Source: Sphingobium sp. SYK-6 (lineage in GTDB: Bacteria > Pseudomonadota > Alphaproteobacteria > Sphingomonadales > Sphingomonadaceae). Taken from it: a stretch of 64,000 nt of DNA. Every line of letters begins with the position of its first letter. The first letter of the stretch is position 1. Both the position numbers and the translations under genes were made by a program. Where the stretch lies: contig NC_015976.1 in assembly GCF_000283515.1 (NCBI RefSeq), positions 3,814,501 through 3,878,500 of the forward strand, read 5' to 3'. Shown here in pieces: positions 54,507-63,969 of this stretch. The notes under the pieces were generated by a model, which saw only the letters and a program-made list of their open reading frames with translations, did no database searches and was not told where the DNA came from.

Positions 54507-57500
54507 TTGAAGACGGATATCGATATCATTGCGTGCGGGCCTCGCCGGGCCCTGCGGGTCGCGCTGCTGGCAAGCTGCGCCGGGATGACCATGCTGACGC
54601 TGGCCGCGCCGGCCCGCGCACAGGATGAAACAGGGCCGCAGGCCAGCCAGGACCAGGCCATCGTCATCACCGGATCGCGCATCGTGCGCCGCGACTATGA
54701 AGCCAACAGCCCGATCGTCACCGTAGGTTCAGAACTGCTGGAAAACAGTGCCAGCGGCGCCATCGAGCAGAGCCTCAACAAGCTCCCGCAATTCACGCCA
54801 ACGCTCAAGAACCCGACCCAGGGCGGCGACATCCAGCCCACCGCGCAGAACACGCCCGGTGCGGCAACGATCTCGCTGCGCGGCATTGGCTCGAACCGCA
54901 ACATCGTGCTGGTCGACGGCCGCCGCGCCACGCCCAGCAACGCAACGATGGTGGTGGACATCAACACCATCCCCTCCGCCGCCATCGACCGGGTCGAGAT
55001 CATTTCGGGCGGTGCTTCATCCACTTACGGCGCGGACGCGGTTGGCGGCGTCGTCAACTTCATCATGAAGAAGAACTTCCAGGGACTGGAACTCGATGCC
55101 CAGACCGCGATCACGCAGCGGGGCGACAATTTCGAATATCAGGTGTCCGGCATCATGGGCGCCAATTTCGACGATGGGCGCGGCAACATCAGCCTCTCCT
55201 TCTCGATGAACGAGCGCCAGGATGCCCGGCAGTCCAACCGCCGCTGGTATCGGGACCTGTGGGAGAACCCCACGATCACCGGCACGCAGTTCTTCCCCGA
55301 CCGGCCGGGCTTCAACATCGGCTTCGACCCCGGGCAGGCCATCCCCAATGCAGTGCTGAACTCGGTGATGGGCGTCACCGGCTGGACCAACAACGGTGTC
55401 GGCTCGATCATCTACACCAATCCGGACGGCTCGGCCTTCGCAGGGTTCGATACGGCGGGCATCGCCGGCGTTCCGGCCAACAAAGTGGTCGACGGGCTGA
55501 CCTACAAGGAGCTTTCCAACGGCACGCTCGGGAAGAACTTCACCGATAACTACCTGATCTTCCCGCTCGAGCGGTTCAACATCTACACGCGCGGCAATTA
55601 CGAGATCAACGACTGGATCGGCGTGTTCGCGCAGGGCATTTTCAGCAAGGTCAAGACAACGACCGTGCAGGAACCTTCCCCGCTGACCGGCGGCTGGGGC
55701 GTGCTGGTTCCCTATAACTCCGCCGCGCCGCAGGCCGGCATTCCCGATTCGATCGTGACCCTGCTCAATGCCCGCGCCAATCCCAATGCGCCCATCGACC
55801 TGCGCGGCCTGCTGCCGTTCAATCGCGGATCGGAAACGGAAGTCTACACCTACAACATGATCGCCGGCATCGAAGGCCGCATCCCCGGTTCCGACTGGAC
55901 CTTCGAGATCTATGGCTCACATGGCGAATCGGAAACGAGCGTGCTCCAGACCGGCTTCGCCTCGCTGCAGCGCTTCCGCGCCGTGATGTCCGCGCCGGAC
56001 TTCGGCAGAGGCTTCCGCTCGCAAGGCAACGCCGCGTTCGGCGGCTTCGGCGCGGCGACGGCGACCTGCACCAGCGGCCTCAACCCGTTCATGGACCCCG
56101 CGCTCATCTCGCAGGACTGCATCGACGCGATCAAGGCGGACATCAAGACCAAGGCCGTCATGCAGCAGACCGTCTGGGAAGCCAATTTCCAGGGCGGCCT
56201 GTTCAATCTGCCGGCGGGCCAGGTCCGCGCGGCGGTGGGCGCAACCTATCGCCACAACGACTACAAGTTCCAGAACGACACGCTCACCACGCAGGGCACA
56301 TCCTTCCAGGAACAGGCGCTCGGACTCTATCCGAGCGGCAATTCCCAGGGCCGGATCGTCGCCAAGGAAATCTATGGCGAGCTGCTCATCCCGCTGCTGT
56401 CCGACCTGCCGTTGATCCGCAAGCTGGACCTCGAGGTCGGTGCCCGCTCGTCCGACTACAACACCACCGGCAACAGCTTCACCTGGAAGATCCAGGGCGA
56501 CTGGCAAGTGACCGAGTGGCTGCGCTTCCGCGGCGGCTACAACAAGGCAGAGCGCGCGCCCAACATCGCGGAGCTGTATCTCGCGCCTGAGCAGACCTTC
56601 GCCATCGCGGAAGGCGGCGACGTCTGCTCGCTCAACAGCGGCCTCGGCTGGTCGGCGAACCCGGCCCGCAACAGCAACTGGGCCAATGTCGTGGGCCTGT
56701 GCGGCCAGATCATGGAAGCGTCCGGCGATGCCACCGCCGATCAGCAATATTGGGGCGTGGACTATCGCACCCTGGCTGCGGCCGGCAGCGAAGCGGCCGC
56801 ACGCGCGCTGGTGACGATGCCGCAGGCAGCCGGCCAGGCCTTCGTCTTCCCGACGCTGGCAGGCAACAACAGCCTGCGCCCGGAAAAGGCGGACACCTGG
56901 ACGGCCGGGATGGTGATCCAGTCGCCCTTCGAATCCGCGATGCTGCGGCGTCTCCGCCTCACGGTCGACTATTACAACATCAAGGTAACCGACGCGATCG
57001 GCGCCCAGACCGTCGACATCGCCCAGCGCCAGTGCTTCGATTCGGCCTTCAACGGCAGCTACGACCCCAGCTCGCCCTTCTGCCTCGGCATCGATCGCAA
57101 CCAGACGGGCGCGCTCGGCAATGTGGTGCGCACCTTCTTCAACAATGGCCGGTTCCAGACCTCCGGCATCGATGCGCAGCTCGACTGGGCATTCGACCTC
57201 GGGCCGGGCACAGTGAACTTCAACAGCATCTTCAACTATCTGATCGAGATGAAGTCCGCGGAGCTGGACGTGCTGCCGCTCACCGAGTTCGCCGGCACAC
57301 TCGGCGGCACGCAGAACGGCCTCAATGGCGGCATGTTCCGCTGGAAGCTGCTTACCACGCTCGGCTACACCTACGGGCCGGTCTATCTCGGCCTGCAATG
57401 GCGGCACCTGCCCTCCGTCAAGTCCGCGACCGCGGCCCAGGTCCCCAACACCAGCGTCGCCGGCGCGCCGGCCTATGACCTGTTCAACCTGCAAGGCTCG

Positions 57501-57683
57501 TTCGCGATCACGCGGGATGCGACGCTCCGCTTCGGCGTCGACAATCTGTTCGACAAGGCACCGCCCATGATCAACGTCGATACGGCGGCGGTTCCTCCGA
57601 CGCTGGCGAACGGCTCATATGACAGCAACAATTACGATGTCGTCGGTCGCCGCTTCTATATCGGCGCCAAGTTCCGGTTCTGA
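54507..57683 (+). CDS. TonB-dependent outer-membrane receptor
   Basis: A protein of 1058 aa. A signal peptide ends near AAPARAQ (residue 36); the DQAIVITGSRIVRRDYEA segment is the TonB-box/plug start, followed by the plug domain (GAATISLRGIGSNRNIVLVDGRR, GGASSTYGADAVGGVVNFI) and a long 22-strand barrel ending in aromatic FRF. Such receptors import large or scarce substrates with energy from TonB-ExbBD. It uses a TTG start (54507) with GGGGAGAA upstream; the frame opens further up without a signal peptide. No siderophore marker is visible, and the SDR neighbours point to an organic substrate. Confidence 0.9.
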   Translation: MKTDIDIIACGPRRALRVALLASCAGMTMLTLAAPARAQDETGPQASQDQAIVITGSRIVRRDYEANSPIVTVGSELLENSASGAIEQSLNKLPQFTPTLKNPTQGGDIQPTAQNTPGAATISLRGIGSNRNIVLVDGRRATPSNATMVVDINTIPSAAIDRVEIISGGASSTYGADAVGGVVNFIMKKNFQGLELDAQTAITQRGDNFEYQVSGIMGANFDDGRGNISLSFSMNERQDARQSNRRWYRDLWENPTITGTQFFPDRPGFNIGFDPGQAIPNAVLNSVMGVTGWTNNGVGSIIYTNPDGSAFAGFDTAGIAGVPANKVVDGLTYKELSNGTLGKNFTDNYLIFPLERFNIYTRGNYEINDWIGVFAQGIFSKVKTTTVQEPSPLTGGWGVLVPYNSAAPQAGIPDSIVTLLNARANPNAPIDLRGLLPFNRGSETEVYTYNMIAGIEGRIPGSDWTFEIYGSHGESETSVLQTGFASLQRFRAVMSAPDFGRGFRSQGNAAFGGFGAATATCTSGLNPFMDPALISQDCIDAIKADIKTKAVMQQTVWEANFQGGLFNLPAGQVRAAVGATYRHNDYKFQNDTLTTQGTSFQEQALGLYPSGNSQGRIVAKEIYGELLIPLLSDLPLIRKLDLEVGARSSDYNTTGNSFTWKIQGDWQVTEWLRFRGGYNKAERAPNIAELYLAPEQTFAIAEGGDVCSLNSGLGWSANPARNSNWANVVGLCGQIMEASGDATADQQYWGVDYRTLAAAGSEAAARALVTMPQAAGQAFVFPTLAGNNSLRPEKADTWTAGMVIQSPFESAMLRRLRLTVDYYNIKVTDAIGAQTVDIAQRQCFDSAFNGSYDPSSPFCLGIDRNQTGALGNVVRTFFNNGRFQTSGIDAQLDWAFDLGPGTVNFNSIFNYLIEMKSAELDVLPLTEFAGTLGGTQNGLNGGMFRWKLLTTLGYTYGPVYLGLQWRHLPSVKSATAAQVPNTSVAGAPAYDLFNLQGSFAITRDATLRFGVDNLFDKAPPMINVDTAAVPPTLANGSYDSNNYDVVGRRFYIGAKFRF

Positions 57684-57705
57684 CTCTCCCGAGCATGAAC
57701 CAGCT

Positions 57706-57738
57706 GGCGGCCCTCCTCCTTGCGGGAGGGCCGCCTTT
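57706..57738 (+). terminator. Rho-independent terminator after the TonB receptor gene
   Basis: GGCGGCCCTCC (57706-57716) and GGAGGGCCGCC (57725-57735) form a perfect 11-bp stem with an 8-nt loop, then TTT-CT. It is 22 nt past the stop codon. Confidence 0.78.
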
Positions 57739-57845
57739 CTGCTCCCTGAGCGGCAAGCAGCGGGGACACGCAGCGGCGGCAGCCAGACTATTCTCCGGCC
57801 CACGGCAAGCCGGACATATGAGCCTAGACAAAGGAGATTGATGCA

Positions 57846-58781
57846 ATGTTGGACGTAAGCGGCAAGACCGCCTTCATCACCGGCGGTGCCAGCGGCATGG
57901 GCTGGGGCATGGCCAAGGCCTTTGGCGAGGCAGGCATGAAGGTGATCATCGCCGACATTCGCCAGGACGCCCTCGATCAGGCCATGGAGGGCTTTTCGAA
58001 GACCAATCTTGCCGTTCACTCCATCCTGCTCGACGTGACCAGCCGCGACGGCTGGGCCAGGGCCGCGGATGAAGCCGAAGAGCGGTTCGGCAACATCCAT
58101 GTCCTCGCGCTCAATGCCGGGGTGGGCACCGGCGGATCGATGCTGACGGCCACCTACAAGGACTGGGATTTCAACATGGGCGTCAATGTGGGGGGCGTCG
58201 TCAATGGCCTCGTCACCATGCTGCCGCGCATGCTGGCCCATGGCGAGGAAGGCCAGCTCGTCGTCACCTCCTCCACCGGAGGCTTCTCCGCGGTAGGCGG
58301 CGCCGGGCTCTACTGTGCCGCCAAATATTGCGTGGCCGGCATGTTCGAGAGTCTGGCGACGGACCTGCGCGGCACCGCGCTCGGCGCCTCCGTCTTCTTC
58401 CCCGGCCCGGTGCAGACCCAGCTCGGCATCTCGACGCAGGCGACCCGGCCCGAGCATCTGCGCAACGAGGCGCCGCCGCCTCCGCCCGCCAGCGTGGGCG
58501 CTCAGCAGGACAAGCGCCCCGCGCCGGGCTTCGACCCGAGCCTGTTCATGACCAGCGAGGAAGTGGGCCAGCGCGTGCTGCGCGGCATCCGCCGGCGCGA
58601 CCTGTTCATCATGACCCATCCGGAATTCACGAAAGGCATCGAGGCGCGCAACAACGCACTGCTGCGGGCCATTCCGGTCGAGGCGCCCAACGAGGCGCGG
58701 GCCAATCTGGTCGCCCAGTTCGGCACCCTCATGTACAACCCGATCTACGATGGGCAGCAGCCGCTCGACGAGCCGCTCTGA
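57846..58781 (+). CDS. short-chain dehydrogenase/reductase (SDR), second copy
   Basis: A protein of 311 aa. FITGGASGMGWG is a standard glycine motif; NAGVG, the catalytic STGGF segment and YCAAK complete it. The DIRQD acid suggests NAD use. A proline-rich loop (EAPPPPPASVGAQQDKRP) near 215 is unusual for an SDR. Similarity to the first copy is clear in GGVVNGLVTMLPRML-type segments. It follows a terminator, so it is a separate unit from the receptor. Confidence 0.87.
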   Translation: MLDVSGKTAFITGGASGMGWGMAKAFGEAGMKVIIADIRQDALDQAMEGFSKTNLAVHSILLDVTSRDGWARAADEAEERFGNIHVLALNAGVGTGGSMLTATYKDWDFNMGVNVGGVVNGLVTMLPRMLAHGEEGQLVVTSSTGGFSAVGGAGLYCAAKYCVAGMFESLATDLRGTALGASVFFPGPVQTQLGISTQATRPEHLRNEAPPPPPASVGAQQDKRPAPGFDPSLFMTSEEVGQRVLRGIRRRDLFIMTHPEFTKGIEARNNALLRAIPVEAPNEARANLVAQFGTLMYNPIYDGQQPLDEPL

Positions 58782-58820
58782 GCGCTGCGGCGCAGGCCAC
58801 TGGCCCGCGCACGGGCTGAA

Positions 58821-58856
58821 GAGGGTTCGCCGCCGCCGGAGGTGGCGCGAACCCTC
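58821..58856 (+). terminator. hairpin after the second SDR gene
   Basis: GAGGGTTCGC (58821-58830) and GCGAACCCTC (58847-58856) form a 10-bp stem with inner G/C pairs. There is no T-run, so it may be Rho-type or an mRNA-end hairpin. Confidence 0.5.
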
Positions 58857-58954
58857 CTCAACCGCCGGGGATTTCACACAGCGCCTCGCTGTCCTGTTCC
58901 CCAGCCTTCCGGCCTTCCCTAGAAGGCAAAGTCCGCAATCAGGAGAGGGATGAC

Positions 58955-59941
58955 ATGGCGAAGGTCGTTCGCGTGCACGAACTGGGCGCACCCGAGAAGC
59001 TGGTCTTCGAGGATATCGAGATCGGGGCCCCGGGCCCGGGCGAGGTGCGCATCCGGGTGGAAGCCGTCGGCCTCAACCGATCGGAAGCCATGTTCCGTGC
59101 CGGCCGCTATCCGACGAAACCGAAACTGCCGACGCTGATCGGATATGAGGCCTGCGGCATCGTCGAGGCACTGGGCGAGGGCGTCACCGGATTCGAGGTG
59201 GGGCAGCGGGTCAGCGCGCTGCCCATGTATCCGCTCGGCCAATATGGGGTCTGGGGCGAGCAGGCCATCGTGCCCGCGCGCTGCCTCCTTCCTGCCCCCC
59301 CGGGCCTCTCCCCGGCAGAGGCGGCAGCAGTGTGGATGCAGTATATGACAGCCTTCGCGATCATCGAAGTGGGCCAGGCCGGCATCGGTGATTTCGTCAT
59401 CATTCCCGCTGCCTCCAGCAGTGTTGGCCTTGCCGCGATCCAGCTCGCCAACTGGGCGGGCGCCGTGTCCATCGCCGCGACGCGGACCAGCGCCAAGGCG
59501 GACGAACTGAAGGCGCTGGGCGCGCAGCATGTCGTCGCCACGCAGGAAGTCGATCTGGTCGAGGAAGTGATGAGGATCACGGACGGCAAGGGCGCCCGTC
59601 TCGTCTTCGATCCGGTGCAGGGCCCCTATGTACAGACGCTCACCAGCGCCATGGCCGAGCGCGGCATCCTGTTCATCTATGGCGGCCTCTCGGAACAGCC
59701 CACGCCCTATCCGCACTGGAACATGGCGTTCAAGGGCCTCTCCATGCGCGGCTGGGTCGCTTCCGAAATCTGGAACCATCCCGCGCGCTACAAGGCGGCG
59801 CAAGAGCGCATCCTGCTCGGGCTGAAGCTCGGCCATCTCAAGCCGGTGATCGCGCGGACCTTCCCTTTCGACGAGATCGTCGAAGCCAACCGCTTCCTCG
59901 AATCCAACCAGCAGATCGGCAAGGTCGTCGTCACGATGTGA
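58955..59941 (+). CDS. MDR-superfamily oxidoreductase (quinone-oxidoreductase type)
   Basis: A protein of 328 aa. GYEACGIVEALGEGVTGFEVGQRV, then AASSSVGLAAIQLANWAGA (NADPH Rossmann, AASSxVGLAA form) are typical. The zinc ligands of alcohol dehydrogenases (GHExxG, Cys cluster) are absent, so it is probably of the quinone oxidoreductase/enoyl reductase kind. The 3'-end leads on to the frameshifted hydrolase 60 nt later. Substrate unknown. Confidence 0.88.
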   Translation: MAKVVRVHELGAPEKLVFEDIEIGAPGPGEVRIRVEAVGLNRSEAMFRAGRYPTKPKLPTLIGYEACGIVEALGEGVTGFEVGQRVSALPMYPLGQYGVWGEQAIVPARCLLPAPPGLSPAEAAAVWMQYMTAFAIIEVGQAGIGDFVIIPAASSSVGLAAIQLANWAGAVSIAATRTSAKADELKALGAQHVVATQEVDLVEEVMRITDGKGARLVFDPVQGPYVQTLTSAMAERGILFIYGGLSEQPTPYPHWNMAFKGLSMRGWVASEIWNHPARYKAAQERILLGLKLGHLKPVIARTFPFDEIVEANRFLESNQQIGKVVVTM

Positions 59942-60001
59942 GCAAGCGGCGCAGCGGATCGCACAGAGCGCCGCAGGCGACACAATGGCCCAGGAGACTC
60001 C

Positions 60002-60972
60002 ATGACCGATCCCGAACCGCAGGACCACATCCCCGTCAGCATCCGCGCGCGTGACATCGCGCCGCCCCTGACGATCAGCCCCGCCGCGCGTCAGGCGCTC
60101 TCGGAAGGCGCGGCGATGGCCATGCCCGGCTGGCCCGCACCCGACGACATGGCAGGCTGGCGCGAGCGGATCGGCGCGAGCGACGCCCTGTGGGAAGAGA
60201 TGGCCGCGCCGATCCTCGCGAGCGCCGCGGCCACGGTGGAGACCGTCTCGATCGGCGGCGTTCCCTGCCATGACTGCCTGCCCGAGCGCGACGCCGCGCC
60301 GGATGGGCCGGCGCGTTCGTTTTCGGCGGCGGCGCTTATGCAAAGGCGCTTGGCGCACGCAACGCCGCCGCGCTCGGCTGCCGCACCCTGTCAGTGGACT
60401 ACCGGATGCCGCCGGACCATCCTTTCCCGGCGGCCCCGGAGGATTGCGTAGCGGTCTACCGGGCCCTCATCGAAACGATCGACCCGGCTCGCATCGTCGT
60501 CGGCGGCGGCTCGGCGGGCGGCAACCTGGCAGCCGTAGCGACGCTGATGATCCGTGATCGCGGCCTGCCGCTCCCCGCCGGCACGATCCTGCTCACGCCC
60601 GAAGTCGACCTCACCGAAGCGGGCGACAGCTTCCGCACCAACGAGGATCTCGACGTGGTGCTCAAGCGAGGCCTGCCGGAATGCAACGCGCTCTATGCCG
60701 GCGGGCATGATCTGGCCGATCCTTATCTCTCGCCTCTCTTCGCCGATTTCACGCGCGGGTTTCCCCCCACGCTGGTGCAGAGCGGGACGCGTGACCTCTT
60801 CCTCTCCAACTCGGTGCTGATTCATCGCAAGCTGCGGCAGGCGGGGATCGATGCGGAGCTGCATGTCTGGGAAGCCATGCCCCATGGCGGCTTCGGCCGG
60901 GGCGAGGCGCCCGAGAACGAGGAGATCAATGTCGAGGTGGCGCATTTCATCCGCCGTCTGATGGCGGGCTGA
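60002..60972 (+). pseudogene. HSL-family alpha/beta hydrolase, interrupted by a frameshift
   Basis: The first part (from ATG 60002, frame 2) reads MTDPEPQDHIPVSIRARDIA through TVSIGGVPCHDC, then runs on to a stop at 60449-60451. From near 60,300 the homologous protein continues in frame 1: AFVFGGGAYAKALGARNAAA, then SVDYRMPPDHPFPAAPEDC, GGGSAGGNLA (catalytic Ser region) and MPHGGFG (His), to 60972. One nucleotide is missing (or two extra) between about 60,274 and 60,320. HSL hydrolases often act on short-chain esters. It may be dead, a sequencing error or a rare recoding site. Confidence 0.75.
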
Positions 60973-61058
60973 TCGCGCGAGCGAAGAGCCCCGCGCGATC
61001 CAGCACATAAAGACGTGCCCCGCACGCCCTCGTCATCGCCCTGAGAAGCAGGCGGCCC

Positions 61059-62228
61059 TTATTCGGCCGCGATGGCGTCCACTTGCGCAGGCAGGTCCAG
61101 GCCATAGAGCTTGGCCGCATTCTCGAAGGCGATCTTGCGCACGAAAGCGGGGTCCGCGCCTTCCGTGAACTCGGCCAGGATCTTGCGGCTGTTCGGCCAG
61201 ATGCTGTCCGGGTGCGGATAGTCCGTGGCCCAGAGCAGCTTGTCCTCGCCATAGAATTTGGCGAGCGCGACAGCGGTGGGGCTTTGCTGGAAGGTGCCGT
61301 AGACCTGCCGCTTGAACAGCTCCGATGGTTTCATCTTGTGCGGGATGCCGCCGCGATCCGCCCAGAACTCCTCGGCTTCCCAGAGCCGCCAGTGGCGATA
61401 GTCCAGCTCCTCGATCACCCAGGGGAGCCAGCCGATGCCGCTCTCCGCAATCACGATCTTGAGCCCCGGATGGCGTTCCAGAATACCCCAGGCGAAGAGA
61501 TCCACGAACGGATCGAGGAACTGTTCGATGAACATCTTCACATGCAGGAATGTGGCGCCGGGGCTGCCCTTGTACTTGTCGAACGCGCGGCTGACGCTGG
61601 CGAACACCGTGACGTGGAAGGAGAGGATGATGCCGCTCTTCTCCAGCATCTCCCACAAGGGCTCCCAGCGCGTATCCTCCAGGCGCGGCTGCGCCATCGC
61701 GATCTGCAGGTTGGCTTGCCGGAAACCGCCCAGCGCGATGATATGCTCCAGTGCGGAAACAGCCGCTTCCGGCTCCGGCGGCAACATCGGCACGCCGATC
61801 AGACGATCCGGCGCGGCCGCGCAGAATTCCTTGAGCCACTCATTATAGGCCCGGTAGCAGGCGTCGCGCAGCTCGGTGTCCTCGAAGTTCAGCGACGTGA
61901 CCGGGCCGAAGATGACATGGGCATAGACACCGTCGCGGTCCATGTCCGCGAGGCGCAGTTCCGCGACCGCCGGGCGACGTTCCGTCTGGTCGACGATGCC
62001 GCCGCGATCCAGCGCGGTGAAAATGGGCTTGGGACCGGAAAAACCGCTCGCCACGCCCGACCAGGAGCCGAGATTCTTGCCTTCGCACATCCAGACGGCA
62101 CGTCCGTCGAGCATTTCGACATGCGGGCCACGATCCTTGAGATGCGCGGGAAGCCGGCTGGTCCACAGGTCGGTCGGAAGCTGGTTGAGATCGAGATGAT
62201 CGTCACAACTGATCAGGGGGTAGTCCAC
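61059..62228 (-). CDS. amidohydrolase family 2 (TIM-barrel) protein
   Basis: A protein of 389 aa (GTG 62228 start with GAGAGG and GGAAG upstream; an ATG at 62294 would add 22 residues). Features are ISCDDHLDL near the N-terminus (metal site region, in place of DxHxH), the SFHVTVF His segment, the AESGIGWLPWVIEEL strand and the metal Asp in LLWATDYPHPDS. Family members include decarboxylases of aromatic acids and metal-dependent hydrolases. The N-terminal HxH being DHL is unusual. Substrate unknown. Confidence 0.82.
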   Translation of the reverse strand: MDYPLISCDDHLDLNQLPTDLWTSRLPAHLKDRGPHVEMLDGRAVWMCEGKNLGSWSGVASGFSGPKPIFTALDRGGIVDQTERRPAVAELRLADMDRDGVYAHVIFGPVTSLNFEDTELRDACYRAYNEWLKEFCAAAPDRLIGVPMLPPEPEAAVSALEHIIALGGFRQANLQIAMAQPRLEDTRWEPLWEMLEKSGIILSFHVTVFASVSRAFDKYKGSPGATFLHVKMFIEQFLDPFVDLFAWGILERHPGLKIVIAESGIGWLPWVIEELDYRHWRLWEAEEFWADRGGIPHKMKPSELFKRQVYGTFQQSPTAVALAKFYGEDKLLWATDYPHPDSIWPNSRKILAEFTEGADPAFVRKIAFENAAKLYGLDLPAQVDAIAAE

Positions 62229-62434
62229 GTCTTCCGTCCTCTCTTGCCCTGCCTCGGCCTGAAGAAATCGACTCAGGGCGCCGGCGCTGGCCATGTCGTT
62301 AGTGCGCTAACGATATTGCCCCTAAAGCAATCGAATTGCAAGGTTGGCCTGCTGGCTGAGGCGGGTCGTGGCCGTGGAGCGCCTTCCAGGAGGAGGAAAG
62401 TGACGTTCCGGCGGAAAGCGTCTAACGCGCCGGC

Positions 62435-63172
62435 ATGACGGGCGCGCTCATCATCGTTGCATCCTTCGCCACGGCGTTCCTGTCCGGCATCTTCGGCATG
62501 GCCGGCGGGCTGCTGCTGATGGGCGTTCTCGCCTTCCTGCTGCCAGTCTCGGCCGCATTCGTGACCCATGGCATCCTGCAGCTCGTTGCCAATGGCTGGC
62601 GCGCGGTGCTGCATCGCCGCCACATCGTCTGGCCGGTCATGAGGACCTATGCACTGGGCGTTTTTGCTGCAGCTGCGCTGGTCGCCGCCGTCGGTTTCGC
62701 GCCTTCGAGGCCACTGCTGTTCCTGCTGCTCGGACTGGTGCCGCTCACGGTCTGGCTGCCGCGCCGGTGGATCAGCTTCGACGCGGCGAAACCGCCCCAC
62801 GCCTTCCTTGCCGGCTTCACGGTCTCCGGGCTCAACCTGAGCGCCGGCGTGGCCGGTCCGATGATGGACATCTTCTTCGTGCGCACAGGGCTCGGCCGGC
62901 ACCAGATCGTCGCCACCAAGGCGACAGGCCAGGTATTCAGCCATCTCGGGAAGATCATTGTGTTCGGCGCGCCGCTGATTGGCGCAGGAGAAAGCGCGAT
63001 GCCGCCGCTCTGGGTGTTCGCGATCGCCGTCCCTTTGTCGATGGCCGGCACCGTGCTGGGCGGCCGCTTTCTGGACCAGATCAGCGATGGCAATTTCAAA
63101 CGCTATACCGCGTGGATCGTCACCGGCATCGGCGGTCTTTATCTCGTGAAGGCAGGACTGGAATGGAGCTGA
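62435..63172 (+). CDS. TauE/SafE family sulfite/anion exporter
   Basis: A protein of 245 aa with about seven hydrophobic segments; FLSGIFGMAGGLLLMGVLAF and the second repeat GLNLSAGVAGPMMDIFFVRTGLGRHQIVATKA are typical of the family. It probably exports sulfite or an organosulfur anion across the inner membrane. Its stop overlaps the next start by 10 nt. Confidence 0.85.
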   Translation: MTGALIIVASFATAFLSGIFGMAGGLLLMGVLAFLLPVSAAFVTHGILQLVANGWRAVLHRRHIVWPVMRTYALGVFAAAALVAAVGFAPSRPLLFLLLGLVPLTVWLPRRWISFDAAKPPHAFLAGFTVSGLNLSAGVAGPMMDIFFVRTGLGRHQIVATKATGQVFSHLGKIIVFGAPLIGAGESAMPPLWVFAIAVPLSMAGTVLGGRFLDQISDGNFKRYTAWIVTGIGGLYLVKAGLEWS

Positions 63173-63969
63173 AGGAAGAGCGAAGCGTGGCGGATGCTTG
63201 CCTCGCGGTGCTGCAGTGCAGCGAACCAAGGGCGAAAGTCATGGCGGCGCGCGCAGCGGCGCGGGACTGGCGATTGGGACGGCTCGCGCATCGGTTCGAC
63301 AGTGCGCCGCCGGACCGCCCCGGCCGCCCCGAACGCCCCCTGCTGCTGCCGCCCCAGCGCATGCCTCGCCGGGGCCGCGGGGGATCGGAGCGCGCGCGCA
63401 TCGCGATGGTCCACGCCCTGGCTCATATCGAGTTCGTCGCAATCGACCTCGCCTTCGATCTGGTCGCACGCTTCGGCGACGATATGCCGGCGGATTTCGT
63501 TACCGACTGGCTACGCGTCGGTGCCGATGAAGCCATGCATTTCGCCCTGCTTGCCCGTCGGCTCGCCGAGCTCGGGAGCGATTATGGCGCCTTGCCCGCC
63601 CATGACGGTCTCTGGGAAGCGGCGCTGGAAACGGCGCATGACGTCACCGCCCGTCTCGCCATCGTGCCGATGGTGCTGGAAGCCCGCGCCCTCGACATCA
63701 CGCCGGAAACGGTCCTGCGTTTTCGGCATTTTGGGGACGAGCGGACGGCCCGGATGCTCGAACGAATCGTTGACGACGAGATTCGCCATGTCGCCGCAGG
63801 CACCAAGTGGTTTCTATGGGCGACGAACCGAGTGGGCGCTGATCCGCAGGAAACCTACCAAATGCTGGTCCGCCGCCATTTCCGGGGGGCCGTTAAGCCA
63901 CCGTTCAACGACTCGGCGCGGAGTCAGGCCGGTCTGACGCGTGATTTCTATGGCCCTCTTGCGGGTTAA
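63163..63969 (+). CDS. DUF455 ferritin-like di-iron protein
   Basis: A protein of 268 aa with four-helix metal motifs: HIEFVAIDLAFD (E-x2-H-like), DEAMHFALLARRL, LEARALDIT and DDEIRHVAAGTKWF. This matches DUF455/MiaE-like ferritin superfamily proteins. The role is not known for most of them. The ATG at 63163 overlaps the TauE stop by 10 nt. Confidence 0.88.
   Translation: MELKEERSVADACLAVLQCSEPRAKVMAARAAARDWRLGRLAHRFDSAPPDRPGRPERPLLLPPQRMPRRGRGGSERARIAMVHALAHIEFVAIDLAFDLVARFGDDMPADFVTDWLRVGADEAMHFALLARRLAELGSDYGALPAHDGLWEAALETAHDVTARLAIVPMVLEARALDITPETVLRFRHFGDERTARMLERIVDDEIRHVAAGTKWFLWATNRVGADPQETYQMLVRRHFRGAVKPPFNDSARSQAGLTRDFYGPLAG

Noticed and set aside
55917..57494. Minus-strand 525-aa frame opposite the TonB receptor
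   Set aside because: Shadow of the receptor gene; no signal peptide or motif.
60274..60320. Programmed -1 frameshift in the HSL hydrolase
   Set aside because: No slippery heptamer of the usual type and no following pseudoknot seen; ordinary frameshift is simpler.
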